21,146 nucleotides of DNA from Bacteroidota bacterium (GTDB lineage Bacteria > Bacteroidota > Bacteroidia > Chitinophagales > Saprospiraceae). The stretch spans positions 1 through 21,146 of the forward strand of contig JAGWYI010000012.1 of the NCBI GenBank assembly GCA_018969455.1, written 5' to 3'. Every line of letters begins with the position of its first letter. The stretch's first letter is position 1. The notes below the pieces were generated by a model. It did no database searches. It had not been told where the DNA came from and saw only the letters and a program-made list of their open reading frames with translations. Shown one piece after another: positions 1-7,761 of this stretch. Position numbers and translations under genes: made by a program.

Positions 1-4
1 AAAA

Positions 5-37
5 TTTGCAAAAATTTCACAAAACTCAGTACCTTTG
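5..37 (+). promoter_or_regulatory. Predicted Bacteroidota promoter of ilvE
   Basis: TTTG at 5-8 and TACCTTTG at 30-37 match the Bacteroidota -33/-7 consensus (TTTG, 19-21 nt, TAnnTTTG), with a 21-nt spacer. Transcription would start near 44, giving a leader of about 38 nt before the ATG at 82. The match is seen directly; promoter activity is inferred. Confidence 0.7.
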
Positions 38-81
38 ATGCGTCCGAACCAAAGTTCTCATCCTCATAAAATACTACATAC

Positions 82-1209
82 ATGGCTGTAAAATATCCGA
101 TCAAGGTTTCTCTTACCCACAGCTCCAAGTTACCAAGCGTCGATTTTTCTAATTTGCCATTTGGCAAAGTAATTTCCGACCACATGTTTATCGTCGATTA
201 TATTGGCGGTGAATGGGTTGACCCCCGGATTGAGCCCTTTGGCCCAATGCAAATGTCGCCAGCCAATTTGGCCTTGCATTATGGTCAGAGTATTTTTGAA
301 GGCATGAAAGCGACCAAACGCAACGGCGAACCGGTTTTGTTCCGGGCCGATATGCACGCCCGTCGCCTGAATGTTTCTGCCGAACGCATGTGTATGCCAA
401 CGCTTCCGGAAGACCTGTTTTTGCAGGGCCTAAAGATGTTGGTCGACCTAGACCGCGCCTGGATTCCCGAAATGGAAGACCATGCCTTGTATATTCGTCC
501 ATTGATGTATGCCACCGACGAGTATTTTGGCGTTCACGCCTCTGAAAATTACCGCTTTATCATTTTTACCGGACCAGTTGGCCCGTACTATCCCAAACCC
601 GTTAAGTTGTGGGTGGAAGAAGTATTTACCCGCGCAGCACAAGGCGGTGTAGGCGAAGCCAAATGCGCAGGAAACTACGGCGCCTCCCTGCTTCCCGCCC
701 AACGCGCCAAATCGGCCGGTTACGACCAGGTTATGTGGATGGATGCTGTCGAGAAAAAATACGTACAGGAAGTAGGCACGATGAACCTCTTTTTTGTAAT
801 GGACAACCGGGTAATTACCCCTACCACCACGGGCACTATCTTGCGTGGTGTTACCCGCGACTCTTTCATTACCCTTTTGAAAGAATGGGGTTACACCGTG
901 GAAGACCGCCTGCTGAGCATTGCCGAAATTTCGGATGCTTATTGGAGAGGAACGCTGCAGGAATGCTTTGGCGCAGGCACTGCAGCAGTAGTGAGTCATG
1001 TGAGCGACATTACCTGGCGTGACCGCAAAATGGAACTTCCTCCCGTCGATGAAGCACACCGTCCGGTTGCAACCCGTTTGAAGAATCACATCAATCGTTT
1101 GCGCATGGGACTTGAAACAGATCAATTCCACTGGCTCAATTCTTGCGCCAATTCGGGTGTGCTGGAGTTTGTAAAAGAAGAAGAAAAGGCCCAACTATTG
1201 GGCGTCTAA
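82..1209 (+). CDS. ilvE: Branched-chain amino acid aminotransferase
   Basis: This is a 375-residue class IV PLP-dependent aminotransferase, the enzyme that interconverts leucine, isoleucine and valine with their 2-oxo acids using glutamate/2-oxoglutarate, in the cytoplasm. The PLP lysine is K194 in the GEAKCAGNYGAS motif. QEVGTMN (E230 region) and the phosphate-binding GTILRGVTRDS (251-261) follow, then ECFGAGTAA near the C-terminus. The long N-terminal region before HYGQSIFEGMKA (67-77) and the overall length fit the eukaryote-like (BCAT/IlvE type II) subgroup rather than the approximately 310-residue E. coli type. The ATG at 82 is supported by the promoter at 5-37 and by the family length. 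The gene stands alone, with its own terminator at 1233. Function is well supported by motifs; a D-amino-acid or other class IV specificity is unlikely. Confidence 0.95.
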   Translation: MAVKYPIKVSLTHSSKLPSVDFSNLPFGKVISDHMFIVDYIGGEWVDPRIEPFGPMQMSPANLALHYGQSIFEGMKATKRNGEPVLFRADMHARRLNVSAERMCMPTLPEDLFLQGLKMLVDLDRAWIPEMEDHALYIRPLMYATDEYFGVHASENYRFIIFTGPVGPYYPKPVKLWVEEVFTRAAQGGVGEAKCAGNYGASLLPAQRAKSAGYDQVMWMDAVEKKYVQEVGTMNLFFVMDNRVITPTTTGTILRGVTRDSFITLLKEWGYTVEDRLLSIAEISDAYWRGTLQECFGAGTAAVVSHVSDITWRDRKMELPPVDEAHRPVATRLKNHINRLRMGLETDQFHWLNSCANSGVLEFVKEEEKAQLLGV

Positions 1210-1232
1210 AACGTTCAATACCGTATCATACC

Positions 1233-1272
1233 AATCGGCCTGTCGGGTTTGTCCTGGCAGGCCGATTTTGTT
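1233..1272 (+). terminator. Intrinsic terminator after ilvE
   Basis: A perfect 10-bp inverted repeat (AATCGGCCTG at 1233-1242 and CAGGCCGATT at 1258-1267) is followed directly by a T-rich tail (TTTTGTT). It lies 24 bp after the ilvE stop. On the other strand there is no T-run, so it should not efficiently stop the convergent surE-side transcript. Confidence 0.8.
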
Positions 1273-1331
1273 ATAGCGATAGGGCCTATGTGCAAGATAA
1301 CTCGATATTTATCAGCGGATTGGGTTAAAAA

Positions 1332-1631
1332 CTAAACCATGCTCGGCACATATCGGATCACCCAGATGATGGCCAGGACGGCAGTCGCCAACACGATGCC
1401 CCGAATTGCCAGATCAAACCGGCGGCGGCGGTACAAATTCAGCGGCAACAAGTTGATCGCAATGGCAACAATGGCCAGCGTACGCTCCCGGAAGTTGGCC
1501 GATAATCCGCTCGAACTGGCAGCCCCTTTTATTTCGAGCAAGGAAAAAACCTGATAAAGCAAGGCAAAACTCACCAATGGCAACAAAATGCCTACCAACA
1601 GACCCGTAAAAATTTGGTTTTTATTCAGCAT
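1332..1631 (-). CDS. Small hydrophobic membrane protein of unknown function
   Basis: This is a 99-residue protein that I do not assign to a named family. It has about three hydrophobic segments (roughly residues 8-28, 46-62 and 72-92). A basic cluster, LYRRRRFDLAIRG, sits between the second and third and would be expected on the cytoplasmic side. The start at 1631 is chosen because the residues that follow (MLNKNQIFTGLLVGILLP) look like a normal membrane-protein N-terminus. An upstream ATG at 1670 would add 13 polar residues and overlap surE by 14 bp. It lies immediately downstream of surE on the same strand and is probably co-transcribed. The role is unknown; nothing in the sequence links it mechanistically to SurE. 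Confidence 0.75.
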   Translation of the reverse strand: MLNKNQIFTGLLVGILLPLVSFALLYQVFSLLEIKGAASSSGLSANFRERTLAIVAIAINLLPLNLYRRRRFDLAIRGIVLATAVLAIIWVIRYVPSMV

Positions 1632-1656
1632 AAAATAGTGTCGTGTTTCAAAATGC

Positions 1657-2430
1657 TTATTTAAGGTCATTTATTTGCTGCATGGCCTCCAGCGCTTTGT
1701 AGTTGGTGAGGTCGTGCATGGATGGAACCACCGAAATGTACCCGTGCTCGAGCGCCCACACATCGGTGTCTTCAGCCAGATCCTGGTTGATGAATTCACC
1801 AGAGAGCCAGTAATAGGGCTGACCGCTCGGGTCGCGGCCTTCTACAAAATTTTCAATCCAGCGGGCCTCAGCCTGTCGGCACATGCGGAAGCCTTTGATT
1901 TGCTCGAGTTTTAGTTTGGGGATATTGACATTCAACAAGTTACCATGTGGAAATGGATGATCAAGGGCATACTGGATGATTTTGCGGGCCCAAAACTGGG
2001 TAGGTTCAAAATCGGCATCAAAACTGTAATCGAGCAGAGAAAAACCAATGCTTGGAATGTTTTCCAAAGAGGCCTCCATGGCGGCGGATAGGGTACCGGA
2101 ATAAATAATGTTGATGGAGGCATTGCTACCGTGGTTGATTCCCGAAAGACAAAGGCTGATGTTGCGGTCTTTTAATACCACATGTTTTGCAAGTTTTACA
2201 CAATCTACCGGCGTTCCTGAACATTCATAGGCTTCAATTCCGGAAAAAACCCGAACTTTGTTCAATCGGAGCGGATCATGAATGGTTATGGCATGACCTT
2301 TGCCACTTTGAGGGGCATCGGGGGCTACAACCACTACCTCTCCGAATTCCATTGCCACCTCCACTAAAGCGCGAATACCAGGCGCAACGATGCCATCATC
2401 GTTGGTTACTAAAATTAATGGTTTTGTCAT
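1657..2430 (-). CDS. surE: 5'/3'-nucleotidase SurE
   Basis: A 257-residue SurE-family phosphatase, a metal-dependent enzyme that dephosphorylates nucleoside 5'- and 3'-monophosphates in the cytoplasm. The metal ligands are visible: D11 and D12 in LVTNDDG, S42 in APDAPQSGKGH, and N99 in SGINHGSN. SGTPVDCVKLA (71-81) and YSGTLSAAMEA (110-120) are further family signatures. The length is normal. The ATG at 2430 gives the canonical start with DDG near residue 11. The gene is divergent from the LysM protein, with 324 bp between the two start codons, and is followed by a small membrane protein. Family assignment is firm; the physiological substrate cannot be told from sequence. Confidence 0.95.
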   Translation of the reverse strand: MTKPLILVTNDDGIVAPGIRALVEVAMEFGEVVVVAPDAPQSGKGHAITIHDPLRLNKVRVFSGIEAYECSGTPVDCVKLAKHVVLKDRNISLCLSGINHGSNASINIIYSGTLSAAMEASLENIPSIGFSLLDYSFDADFEPTQFWARKIIQYALDHPFPHGNLLNVNIPKLKLEQIKGFRMCRQAEARWIENFVEGRDPSGQPYYWLSGEFINQDLAEDTDVWALEHGYISVVPSMHDLTNYKALEAMQQINDLK

Positions 2431-2754
2431 AGGGCAAAAATAAGCCTTATGCTTTGGAAGCGCAGCATCTGTACAGATAATTTAACGATAAAAGCGGAAC
2501 ACCTGCACGGGGTTGGCGTTTTTTTTGTTGAAAATAATCAATACAAATTGCTTCAAAAACTGCAATAAAATGTAAAATTGAACGGTTATTGAAGCATTCT
2601 TGCGATCCTTCACTGGAATTTAAGAACCAATTGGCAACTATTTGGTTTTTTTGATTTATACTTGCACAAAGATTCAATGTTTAAAGCTTTGAAAAACGGC
2701 ATTATTTGCACGCTTCTGCTTCAAAAAACGCCTGCATTAACCCAACATTTTGTT
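2431..2754. other. Divergent intergenic region surE / LysM protein
   Basis: About 324 bp between two divergent start codons, AT-rich and without a convincing gene. A possible plus-strand promoter is described separately (2631-2664). I see no clear promoter for surE. TATTTTTG on the minus strand (2435-2442) ends only 4 nt before the surE ATG and would imply a leaderless transcript, with no matching -33 element. No hairpin terminator or repeat is evident. Confidence 0.5.
2631..2664 (+). promoter_or_regulatory. Weak candidate promoter for the LysM protein gene
   Basis: TATACTTG at 2657-2664 matches TAnnTTTG with one mismatch, and TTG at 2631-2633 lies 23 nt upstream. Transcription would start near 2671, leaving a leader of about 84 nt. 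The spacer is longer than the usual 19-21 nt, so this is tentative. Confidence 0.35.
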
Positions 2755-4581
2755 ATGAAACGTCTTTTTGTTTTCATCCTTGCTTCATCCGCCATTACCC
2801 TTGCTTTTGGTCAGGCGCCCTATTACATTTTGTACAACGCCAACAGCATGGATCAACTGGAATACAAATACACCTACCAGGGCTCGTTGGAGCACAAATA
2901 CATTGTGCGCCCCTCAGGAACCGAGCAATTCATTCTGACTGCCGCCAATGAAGGGATTACCTCCCCTACCCAACCCAAAGGCGCGGTGGCCTACCGGGAC
3001 TTGCACAACAACACCGAATTGCTCGATATGGTAAACAACCACAGTCGAAATGTGTACATGGTGCACCCGCGCAGCTCGGGCGATTTTCTTCTCATGCCCA
3101 TCATTGAGGCAAGTTATGTGGTAAAAAACGGCGCATTTTACATGGTGACGGCCTCAAATTACGCATTTGCGCTGGATACAACCCGGTTGATCAACGAAAC
3201 CAACCTCGCTACCGGGCGCTCCCAATCCTACGTGTATTTTACCGGCATGAAATTTAGAGACTGCCGCATTGAATATGCGTTCCGGCGTGAACCCTCCCGA
3301 ACCAACACCGAGCGTTCCGATTTTGAGTTTATGCCTGGCATCGGTATCACTTCTCAACGCAGCGGCAAAAACGCCACTGAAGCAGAAACCAATCACCTTC
3401 GGCTGATGAAGGTGGATGGCGTTCCCCTGGATGATTACATTGCCCAAGGATGCGGATCAGACCCGGAAAAATATACCAATAGCACCATTTCGCCTTATAC
3501 ACCCTCAGTAGAATACGGAAACACGCCGCCACCCACCAAAAAACCTGCTGCCAAAAGACCAGAGGAATACCAGGACTACAACAAAGAAGATTTGGCTATC
3601 CGCCAAAAACAAGAACGGGCTATTGCGAAAGACGAATTCGATTTTAACCAATGTCCCGAACTCCCCGGACGCGGGTATCACATTGTTAAACCAGGCGATA
3701 ACCTGCGCGCCATCGCACGCACTTACAACAAGTCGCTTCAAGATCTGATTTCCTGGAACAAAATTAAAAATGCCGATAAAATTGAGGTTTGTCAAAAAAT
3801 ATGGTTGAGCAAACCACCCAAAAACAGCGTACCGGTTGAAAAAAACACGCCTGCCGAAAGTAAACCGCTGGCCAAGGGCAGTAAGGAAAAAATGGTGGAA
3901 GACCAATCCAATTATTGGAACGACAATACCTATACACCCGAAAATGGCGTAAAACCTGCCCGATACAGCACCGCCAAGTCGCCCGCATACAATGGCCCTG
4001 CCGACAAAGTGACGCAAGTGATGCCCGCAGTAGCTGCTGTGGAGCCTCATCTTTATAAGGTGAAATCGGGCGATTACCTGTATAAAATCGCAAAAGACCA
4101 TGGCTGCCTGGAAGAGTGCATCCGCCGAGCCAATAAGATGCCGCTGGAAGGTGATATCACCCTCTGGCCCGGTCAGGAATTGATCATACCGGAATGCACC
4201 TGCAAGCTCCCGTCCGGTTCAGTTTCGCGGAACGCAGCCTACCTCGAAGATGAATACACGCCTGCCCCCGACAAATCCAAACTGGTGCCCAAATCACCCG
4301 GCAACGACAATTATTACCGTCCGCAAGCTTACAACAATGGGCAGTCACGCCCTGCGGTTGAACCAGCTTCCACCCCCGATCCTTCCGACAAACCGGATAC
4401 CGATGCGGATAACGATCAGGATACCTATTTCACCGAACACATTGTAAAAGTAGGTGATACCATCAACTCCATTGGATACCGCTATCGTGTACCCGCTGCC
4501 GAACTGGCCCAATTGAACAACCTGAAACCCAATGATCAATTGGTTGCCGGGACGCGATTGCTGATTCCGCACAAGAAGTAA
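2755..4581 (+). CDS. Secreted protein with three LysM domains
   Basis: A 608-residue exported protein. The start at 2755 begins a clean signal peptide (MKRLFVFILASSAI, cleavage near FGQ, residue 20). A longer open frame from 2662 would put about 31 unrelated residues in front of it. Residues 20-230 form an N-terminal domain that I do not recognise. After a Pro/Lys-rich linker come LysM 1 (about 308-353, YHIVKPGDNL), another low-complexity linker, LysM 2 (about 433-482, LYKVKSGDYL) and, at the very end, LysM 3 (about 562-608, HIVKVGDTI). LysM domains bind N-acetylglucosamine-containing glycans such as peptidoglycan, so a periplasmic or outer-membrane-attached wall-binding role is likely. No hydrolase catalytic domain is visible. 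It is monocistronic, divergent from surE and convergent with the TonB receptor. Confidence 0.88.
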   Translation: MKRLFVFILASSAITLAFGQAPYYILYNANSMDQLEYKYTYQGSLEHKYIVRPSGTEQFILTAANEGITSPTQPKGAVAYRDLHNNTELLDMVNNHSRNVYMVHPRSSGDFLLMPIIEASYVVKNGAFYMVTASNYAFALDTTRLINETNLATGRSQSYVYFTGMKFRDCRIEYAFRREPSRTNTERSDFEFMPGIGITSQRSGKNATEAETNHLRLMKVDGVPLDDYIAQGCGSDPEKYTNSTISPYTPSVEYGNTPPPTKKPAAKRPEEYQDYNKEDLAIRQKQERAIAKDEFDFNQCPELPGRGYHIVKPGDNLRAIARTYNKSLQDLISWNKIKNADKIEVCQKIWLSKPPKNSVPVEKNTPAESKPLAKGSKEKMVEDQSNYWNDNTYTPENGVKPARYSTAKSPAYNGPADKVTQVMPAVAAVEPHLYKVKSGDYLYKIAKDHGCLEECIRRANKMPLEGDITLWPGQELIIPECTCKLPSGSVSRNAAYLEDEYTPAPDKSKLVPKSPGNDNYYRPQAYNNGQSRPAVEPASTPDPSDKPDTDADNDQDTYFTEHIVKVGDTINSIGYRYRVPAAELAQLNNLKPNDQLVAGTRLLIPHKK

Positions 4582-4594
4582 GGGAAGAAAAAGT

Positions 4595-4647
4595 GTAAGA
4601 CAGAAGAGGGGTAAGGGCAGTGGCCTGTTACCCCTCTTTCGTCTTAC
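4595..4647. terminator. Shared hairpin terminator between convergent genes
   Basis: A 20-nt inverted repeat with 18 matches (4595-4614 and 4628-4647) and a 13-nt loop lies between the LysM gene stop (4581) and the TonB-receptor stop (4644). The right arm includes the receptor's stop codon. On the minus strand it is followed by a T-rich run (CACTTTTTC), so it best serves the receptor transcript. On the plus strand it lacks a T-tract but could still form in the LysM mRNA. Confidence 0.75.
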
Positions 4648-6878
4648 ATCGCCAATACCAAAGTCAGCATCCAACTTCTGCCTGCCTGGGGAAAATAACC
4701 TGTTTGGTTGTACACCGAGCCCTGCTCCTTGCGGGTGTAGGGGTTGTCGGGCCGGGCGTCGTAATTGCCGGAAATGTAGCGGTATGTCCAACCATTGGCA
4801 CTGTATTTGGCATTAAACAGGTTTTGAATGCTACATATCAGGCGAATGGGTTGTTTTTCCCGGCGTTTCAGGGCTGCATTTAGCCTTACATTGCTGAAGG
4901 TATAGGCCTTCAAAATGGCTTGTTCGTTTCCGGTGTTGTCAAGGTATTGTTTGCCTATGTGTTTTCCCGACCAACTCAAGCGCAAATCCAGGGGAGCGCT
5001 TTTGGGCAACACATCCCAATTGATTTCTGTGCCTGCAATCAGGGCAGGCGAAAAAGCAAGGGGCGTATTGGAATAGGTAAACACTTGCTGGGAACCATCA
5101 TCCCAGTTGTCGACATAAGCCTGGAACTCGCGCACCGTGTTTTTGCTCCAGGCGACCTGTGCTGATACTTGCACCCTTTCCAACAATTTAAAGTCGCCCT
5201 CCCATTCTACGCCGAGGCGCTCGCTTTGTGTCACATTGGTGCGAATGTAGGCGCCCACATTGTTGATGCGCCCATCAAGCACCAATTGGTCTTTGTAAAG
5301 CATGCCAAAACCGTTGATTTGCATGTTCCAGCGCGGGTGTCGCGCTTTCCATCCCGCTTCAAAATCATACAAGCGCTCGGGTCGGGGCCTGTTTTCGGGG
5401 GTTGATTGGGTGTAATCGTCGCGGTTGGGCTCCCGGTTTCCAATACCCGAGAAAAAATACCAGGTATTGGCGTTTTTACTGCGGCTGAGACCGATTTTGG
5501 GGTTAAAAAAATGCAAATTGGCCGTTTGGGCTACATTTCGGAGCAAATTGTCAAAACCCAGAAAGTGGTATTGCACGGTGCGATATTGCAAATCGAGGGT
5601 GAGGTACCAGTTTTCCCCAAACCGTGCTTCCGTTTTCCAGAACAGGTTGGCGTCGGTTTTATTGGCATTGTTGTCGTAATAGTTGAAATCTTTGGGTAAA
5701 TCGCTTTTTTGCGCCCAAATCACCTGCCCGTAATGCCGACCTTCATAGCGGTGTAAACCGCCACCCACACTCATTTCGCCTACATGATAGCGGTATTTGG
5801 GCGACCAACGCAACACAAAGGTACTGCCGTAAAAATAATTATCGAGCCAGAGCCGTCGTATCAGGTCACTGCTGCTGCTGTCGGCGCTGTTTCCCGAATA
5901 TTCCGACAAGCGTTGGGCTGCTTTGTACTGCTCGTAATAACCGTATCCGCGTGTGTAATGCCCGTTGAGTTGAAGGGCCAATTGCTTGTTTAACAGCAAT
6001 TTGTAATGCGCCAACCCATGCTTTTGGGTGTAACGATCTACCTCATTTTTATAGGGGGCGCCTGGGCGCTCGGTCCCTGCGGTGTTGTAGGTACGGCGTA
6101 CGGGGTCCTCCACGTATTGCGCTGGCACCCCATTCCAGGCCTGGTAAGTGGTTTCCTGGCCCGATAAAAAGTGCACTTGCATTGATTGCCGGTCACGGAT
6201 CCAGTTGCCATTGAGGTGCAGGGAATTGAGATCGGCAGAAGCCCGGTCGATGTAGCCATTCGATTTAATGGAAGACAAACGCGCCGTCCAGGAAAAGCCG
6301 CCTTTGAGCGGACCGGTACCGGCATACAGGCTGTGTTTTTGCGTGCCGAAAGAACCCAGGGTATTGCTCAGTGTGGCGAAAGGCGCTTCATATACACGGG
6401 AGAGGTCGATATTTACCGTGGCGCCGAAAGCGCCTGCTCCATTGGTGCTTGTGCCTACCCCGCGCTGCACCTGAATTTCAGCGGCAGATGCCGCCAAATC
6501 GGGCAAATTAACCCAATAAACACCCTGGCTTTCTGCGTCGTTGAGCGGAATGCCGTTGATAGAGACATTGATTCGGGTTGGGTCGCTCCCGCGTATGCGC
6601 ATGCCCGTGTACCCGATGCCAGTTCCGCCGTCGGAACTTTCCACCAGGGAAGGCACATTGGATAAAAGATACGGAATGTCCTGTGCGTGATAGATTTGTG
6701 CAATGGCCGCCGCTGTCAGGTTGGTGTGTGGAACCGGGTTGCGCGCAGGCACGCGCGTGGCTTGGATGACCACCGGACTCAAAAGGGTGGTATCCGAATT
6801 TTGGGAAAATAAATTTTGTGAAAAAAGAAACAAAAGGAAGGCAGAAAACCAGCCCGGCATCAGGAAGCGCAGCAACAT
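4644..6878 (-). CDS. TonB-dependent outer-membrane receptor, predicted thiamine/thiamine-precursor importer
   Basis: A 744-residue TonB-dependent receptor of BtuB-like size. After a signal peptide (MLLRFLMPGWFSAFLLFLFS..., cleavage near FSQ) comes the plug domain. Its features are VVIQATRVPAR, a MRIRGSDPTRINVSINGIPLND segment split by the family-typical turn, and EIQVQRGVGTSTNGAGAFG. A beta-barrel rich in alternating aromatic residues follows. I chose ATG 6878 because it gives the most regular signal peptide; ATG 6902 is the alternative, and a GTG at 6965 lies inside a leader hairpin and is unlikely. Substrate is inferred from the TPP riboswitch just upstream: in Bacteroidota such riboswitches control an outer-membrane thiamine receptor (OMthi/Omr1) usually with pnuT. 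Here no pnuT follows, since the next gene converges. The last residue is Met rather than the usual aromatic residue. Confidence 0.92.
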   Translation of the reverse strand: MLLRFLMPGWFSAFLLFLFSQNLFSQNSDTTLLSPVVIQATRVPARNPVPHTNLTAAAIAQIYHAQDIPYLLSNVPSLVESSDGGTGIGYTGMRIRGSDPTRINVSINGIPLNDAESQGVYWVNLPDLAASAAEIQVQRGVGTSTNGAGAFGATVNIDLSRVYEAPFATLSNTLGSFGTQKHSLYAGTGPLKGGFSWTARLSSIKSNGYIDRASADLNSLHLNGNWIRDRQSMQVHFLSGQETTYQAWNGVPAQYVEDPVRRTYNTAGTERPGAPYKNEVDRYTQKHGLAHYKLLLNKQLALQLNGHYTRGYGYYEQYKAAQRLSEYSGNSADSSSSDLIRRLWLDNYFYGSTFVLRWSPKYRYHVGEMSVGGGLHRYEGRHYGQVIWAQKSDLPKDFNYYDNNANKTDANLFWKTEARFGENWYLTLDLQYRTVQYHFLGFDNLLRNVAQTANLHFFNPKIGLSRSKNANTWYFFSGIGNREPNRDDYTQSTPENRPRPERLYDFEAGWKARHPRWNMQINGFGMLYKDQLVLDGRINNVGAYIRTNVTQSERLGVEWEGDFKLLERVQVSAQVAWSKNTVREFQAYVDNWDDGSQQVFTYSNTPLAFSPALIAGTEINWDVLPKSAPLDLRLSWSGKHIGKQYLDNTGNEQAILKAYTFSNVRLNAALKRREKQPIRLICSIQNLFNAKYSANGWTYRYISGNYDARPDNPYTRKEQGSVYNQTGYFPQAGRSWMLTLVLAM

Positions 6879-6928
6879 GCGCTCAATCAATACATTAAAC
6901 ATTAAACAATAGAATTGTGTGAAACAGG

Positions 6929-6968
6929 CGCCCGTATGGGTGTTATACAGGCGTAGTGCTTCCACTAC
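6929..6968 (-). promoter_or_regulatory. Tandem hairpins between TPP aptamer and receptor gene (putative expression platform)
   Basis: Reading the minus strand, GTAGTG-GAAG-CACTAC (6968-6953) is a perfect 6-bp stem with a tetraloop. It is followed without a gap by a 9-bp stem, CGCCTGTAT / ATACGGGCG, with one G-U pair and a 7-nt loop (6953-6929). No U-tract follows, so a classical terminator is not evident and control at translation or by Rho seems more likely. The structures are seen; their switching role is inferred. Confidence 0.5.
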
Positions 6969-6971
6969 CCG

Positions 6972-7095
6972 CTCATTTCCCTTCCCGGCATTACCCGGAC
7001 AGGTTCGATGGGTATGATCTCAGCCTTTTTGGATTCACATTCGCGCAGCATGGCCTGGATGCGGAAATGTTGTTCAAAAAAGACACCCCAATGAG
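6972..7095 (-). promoter_or_regulatory. TPP riboswitch (THI element) with enlarged P3 arm
   Basis: The minus strand carries the conserved thiamine pyrophosphate aptamer. P1 is CTCATT (7095-7090) with AATGAG (6977-6972). GGGGTGTC follows (7089-7082), then CTGAGA (7023-7018), ATACCC, GAACCTG, the P5 loop CCGGGTAATGCCGG (6998-6985), and GGGAA just before the 3' strand of P1. P3 is an 8-bp helix (7084-7077 with 7030-7023). It carries an inserted arm of about 46 nt that can itself fold (ACATT...AATGT and CGCA...TGCG). TPP binding normally lowers expression of the downstream thiamine gene. The element sits about 94 nt before the receptor start at 6878 and after the NadR-like kinase gene. Confidence 0.93.
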
Positions 7096-7163
7096 TTGCA
7101 ACTTTTGCGGTGGAAATGGCCTCGTCTACAGCTGTAAAGACGTTCCAATGCCCATGCAAATGG

Positions 7164-7691
7164 TTACGAAATCGGCAAAGATCGCAAAAGTTCCTGAATT
7201 GTAAGGCAGGCTTGTGCAAACCTTTTTTCCCGACTACCGCTCAACACTGCAAAAGGCAAATCGTTCACCCGGAGGAGGGATTCGTACATTTTGAACAAGA
7301 AGGGCCGGTCGTCGGGATTTTCCCGCAAGGGATCGGGCGCCCAGGGGAAATCGGGGGCGCATAGAAAGTAAAAAACGGGGTAAAATCGAAAGTCTGGTAC
7401 TTGGACGTATTGTGGTTCCCTGGGGAAACGATAGGCTTCCCACACGCGAATAACCGTCCAATCGGTATCACACACCAGCAAATTCGAACTTTTTTGTGCG
7501 TACCAAGTTTCCCACACTGCTTGTCCTCGAGCCATGATCGGAAGGTGTGCATGCTGATATGGTTCTCCGAGTGCCGACAAATAGAAGCGTGCAAACTCTG
7601 GCGTCCAGGGCGCGCAGAATGCAGCTGCCAGTTCTTGAGCCAAGGTTGTTTTCCCAGAAGATTCTGGTCCGGTGAGCACAATTTTTAACAT
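7164..7691 (-). CDS. NadR-like P-loop kinase (AAA_28 family)
   Basis: A 175-residue ATP-binding protein resembling the kinase domain of NadR. Visible motifs are the Walker A sequence GPESSGKTT (8-16), PEFARFYL (31-38, the NadR-type EYARxYL segment), the acidic CDTDW motif (74-78) following a beta strand, and a lid region with PWAPDPLRENPDDR. In NadR this domain phosphorylates ribosylnicotinamide. The adenylyltransferase and DNA-binding parts of NadR are absent here. ATG 7691 places the beta strand KIVLTG right at the start, as in the family; a further in-frame start at 7715 would add eight residues. The gene lies on the same strand as, and just before, the TPP riboswitch and receptor, so phosphorylation of imported thiamine is a reasonable guess, but ribosylnicotinamide is equally possible. 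It is upstream of the riboswitch, which therefore would not control it. Confidence 0.85.
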   Translation of the reverse strand: MLKIVLTGPESSGKTTLAQELAAAFCAPWTPEFARFYLSALGEPYQHAHLPIMARGQAVWETWYAQKSSNLLVCDTDWTVIRVWEAYRFPREPQYVQVPDFRFYPVFYFLCAPDFPWAPDPLRENPDDRPFLFKMYESLLRVNDLPFAVLSGSREKRFAQACLTIQELLRSLPIS

Positions 7692-7761
7692 TGTTTGTTG
7701 AAACTTCAAAACCATATTCTACGCAGCACCTGTACCTTTACGGCGCTAAAATTGCACCAAT

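Noticed and set aside
448..1194. 248-codon open frame on the minus strand
   Set aside because: It lies wholly antisense to ilvE, whose motifs are unambiguous. Its translation has no recognisable domain and unlikely composition.
2435..2442. TATTTTTG on the minus strand as a surE promoter
   Set aside because: It ends 4 nt before the start codon and has no -33 element at the right distance, so it would require a leaderless mRNA.
2447..2677. 76-codon minus-strand open frame upstream of surE
   Set aside because: It lies in the AT-rich intergenic region with no ribosome binding site, signal or family resemblance. It would also overlap the likely promoters.
7123..7142. Palindrome around TACAGCTGTA after the kinase gene
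   Set aside because: It is a 10-bp perfect palindrome with CGTC/GACG flanks, but the loop is too short for a good terminator and there is no T-tract. A regulator site is possible but unsupported by a second copy.
6965..7219. 84-codon minus-strand open frame before the TonB receptor
   Set aside because: It runs across the TPP riboswitch and overlaps the end of the kinase gene. The conserved RNA structure explains the sequence better.
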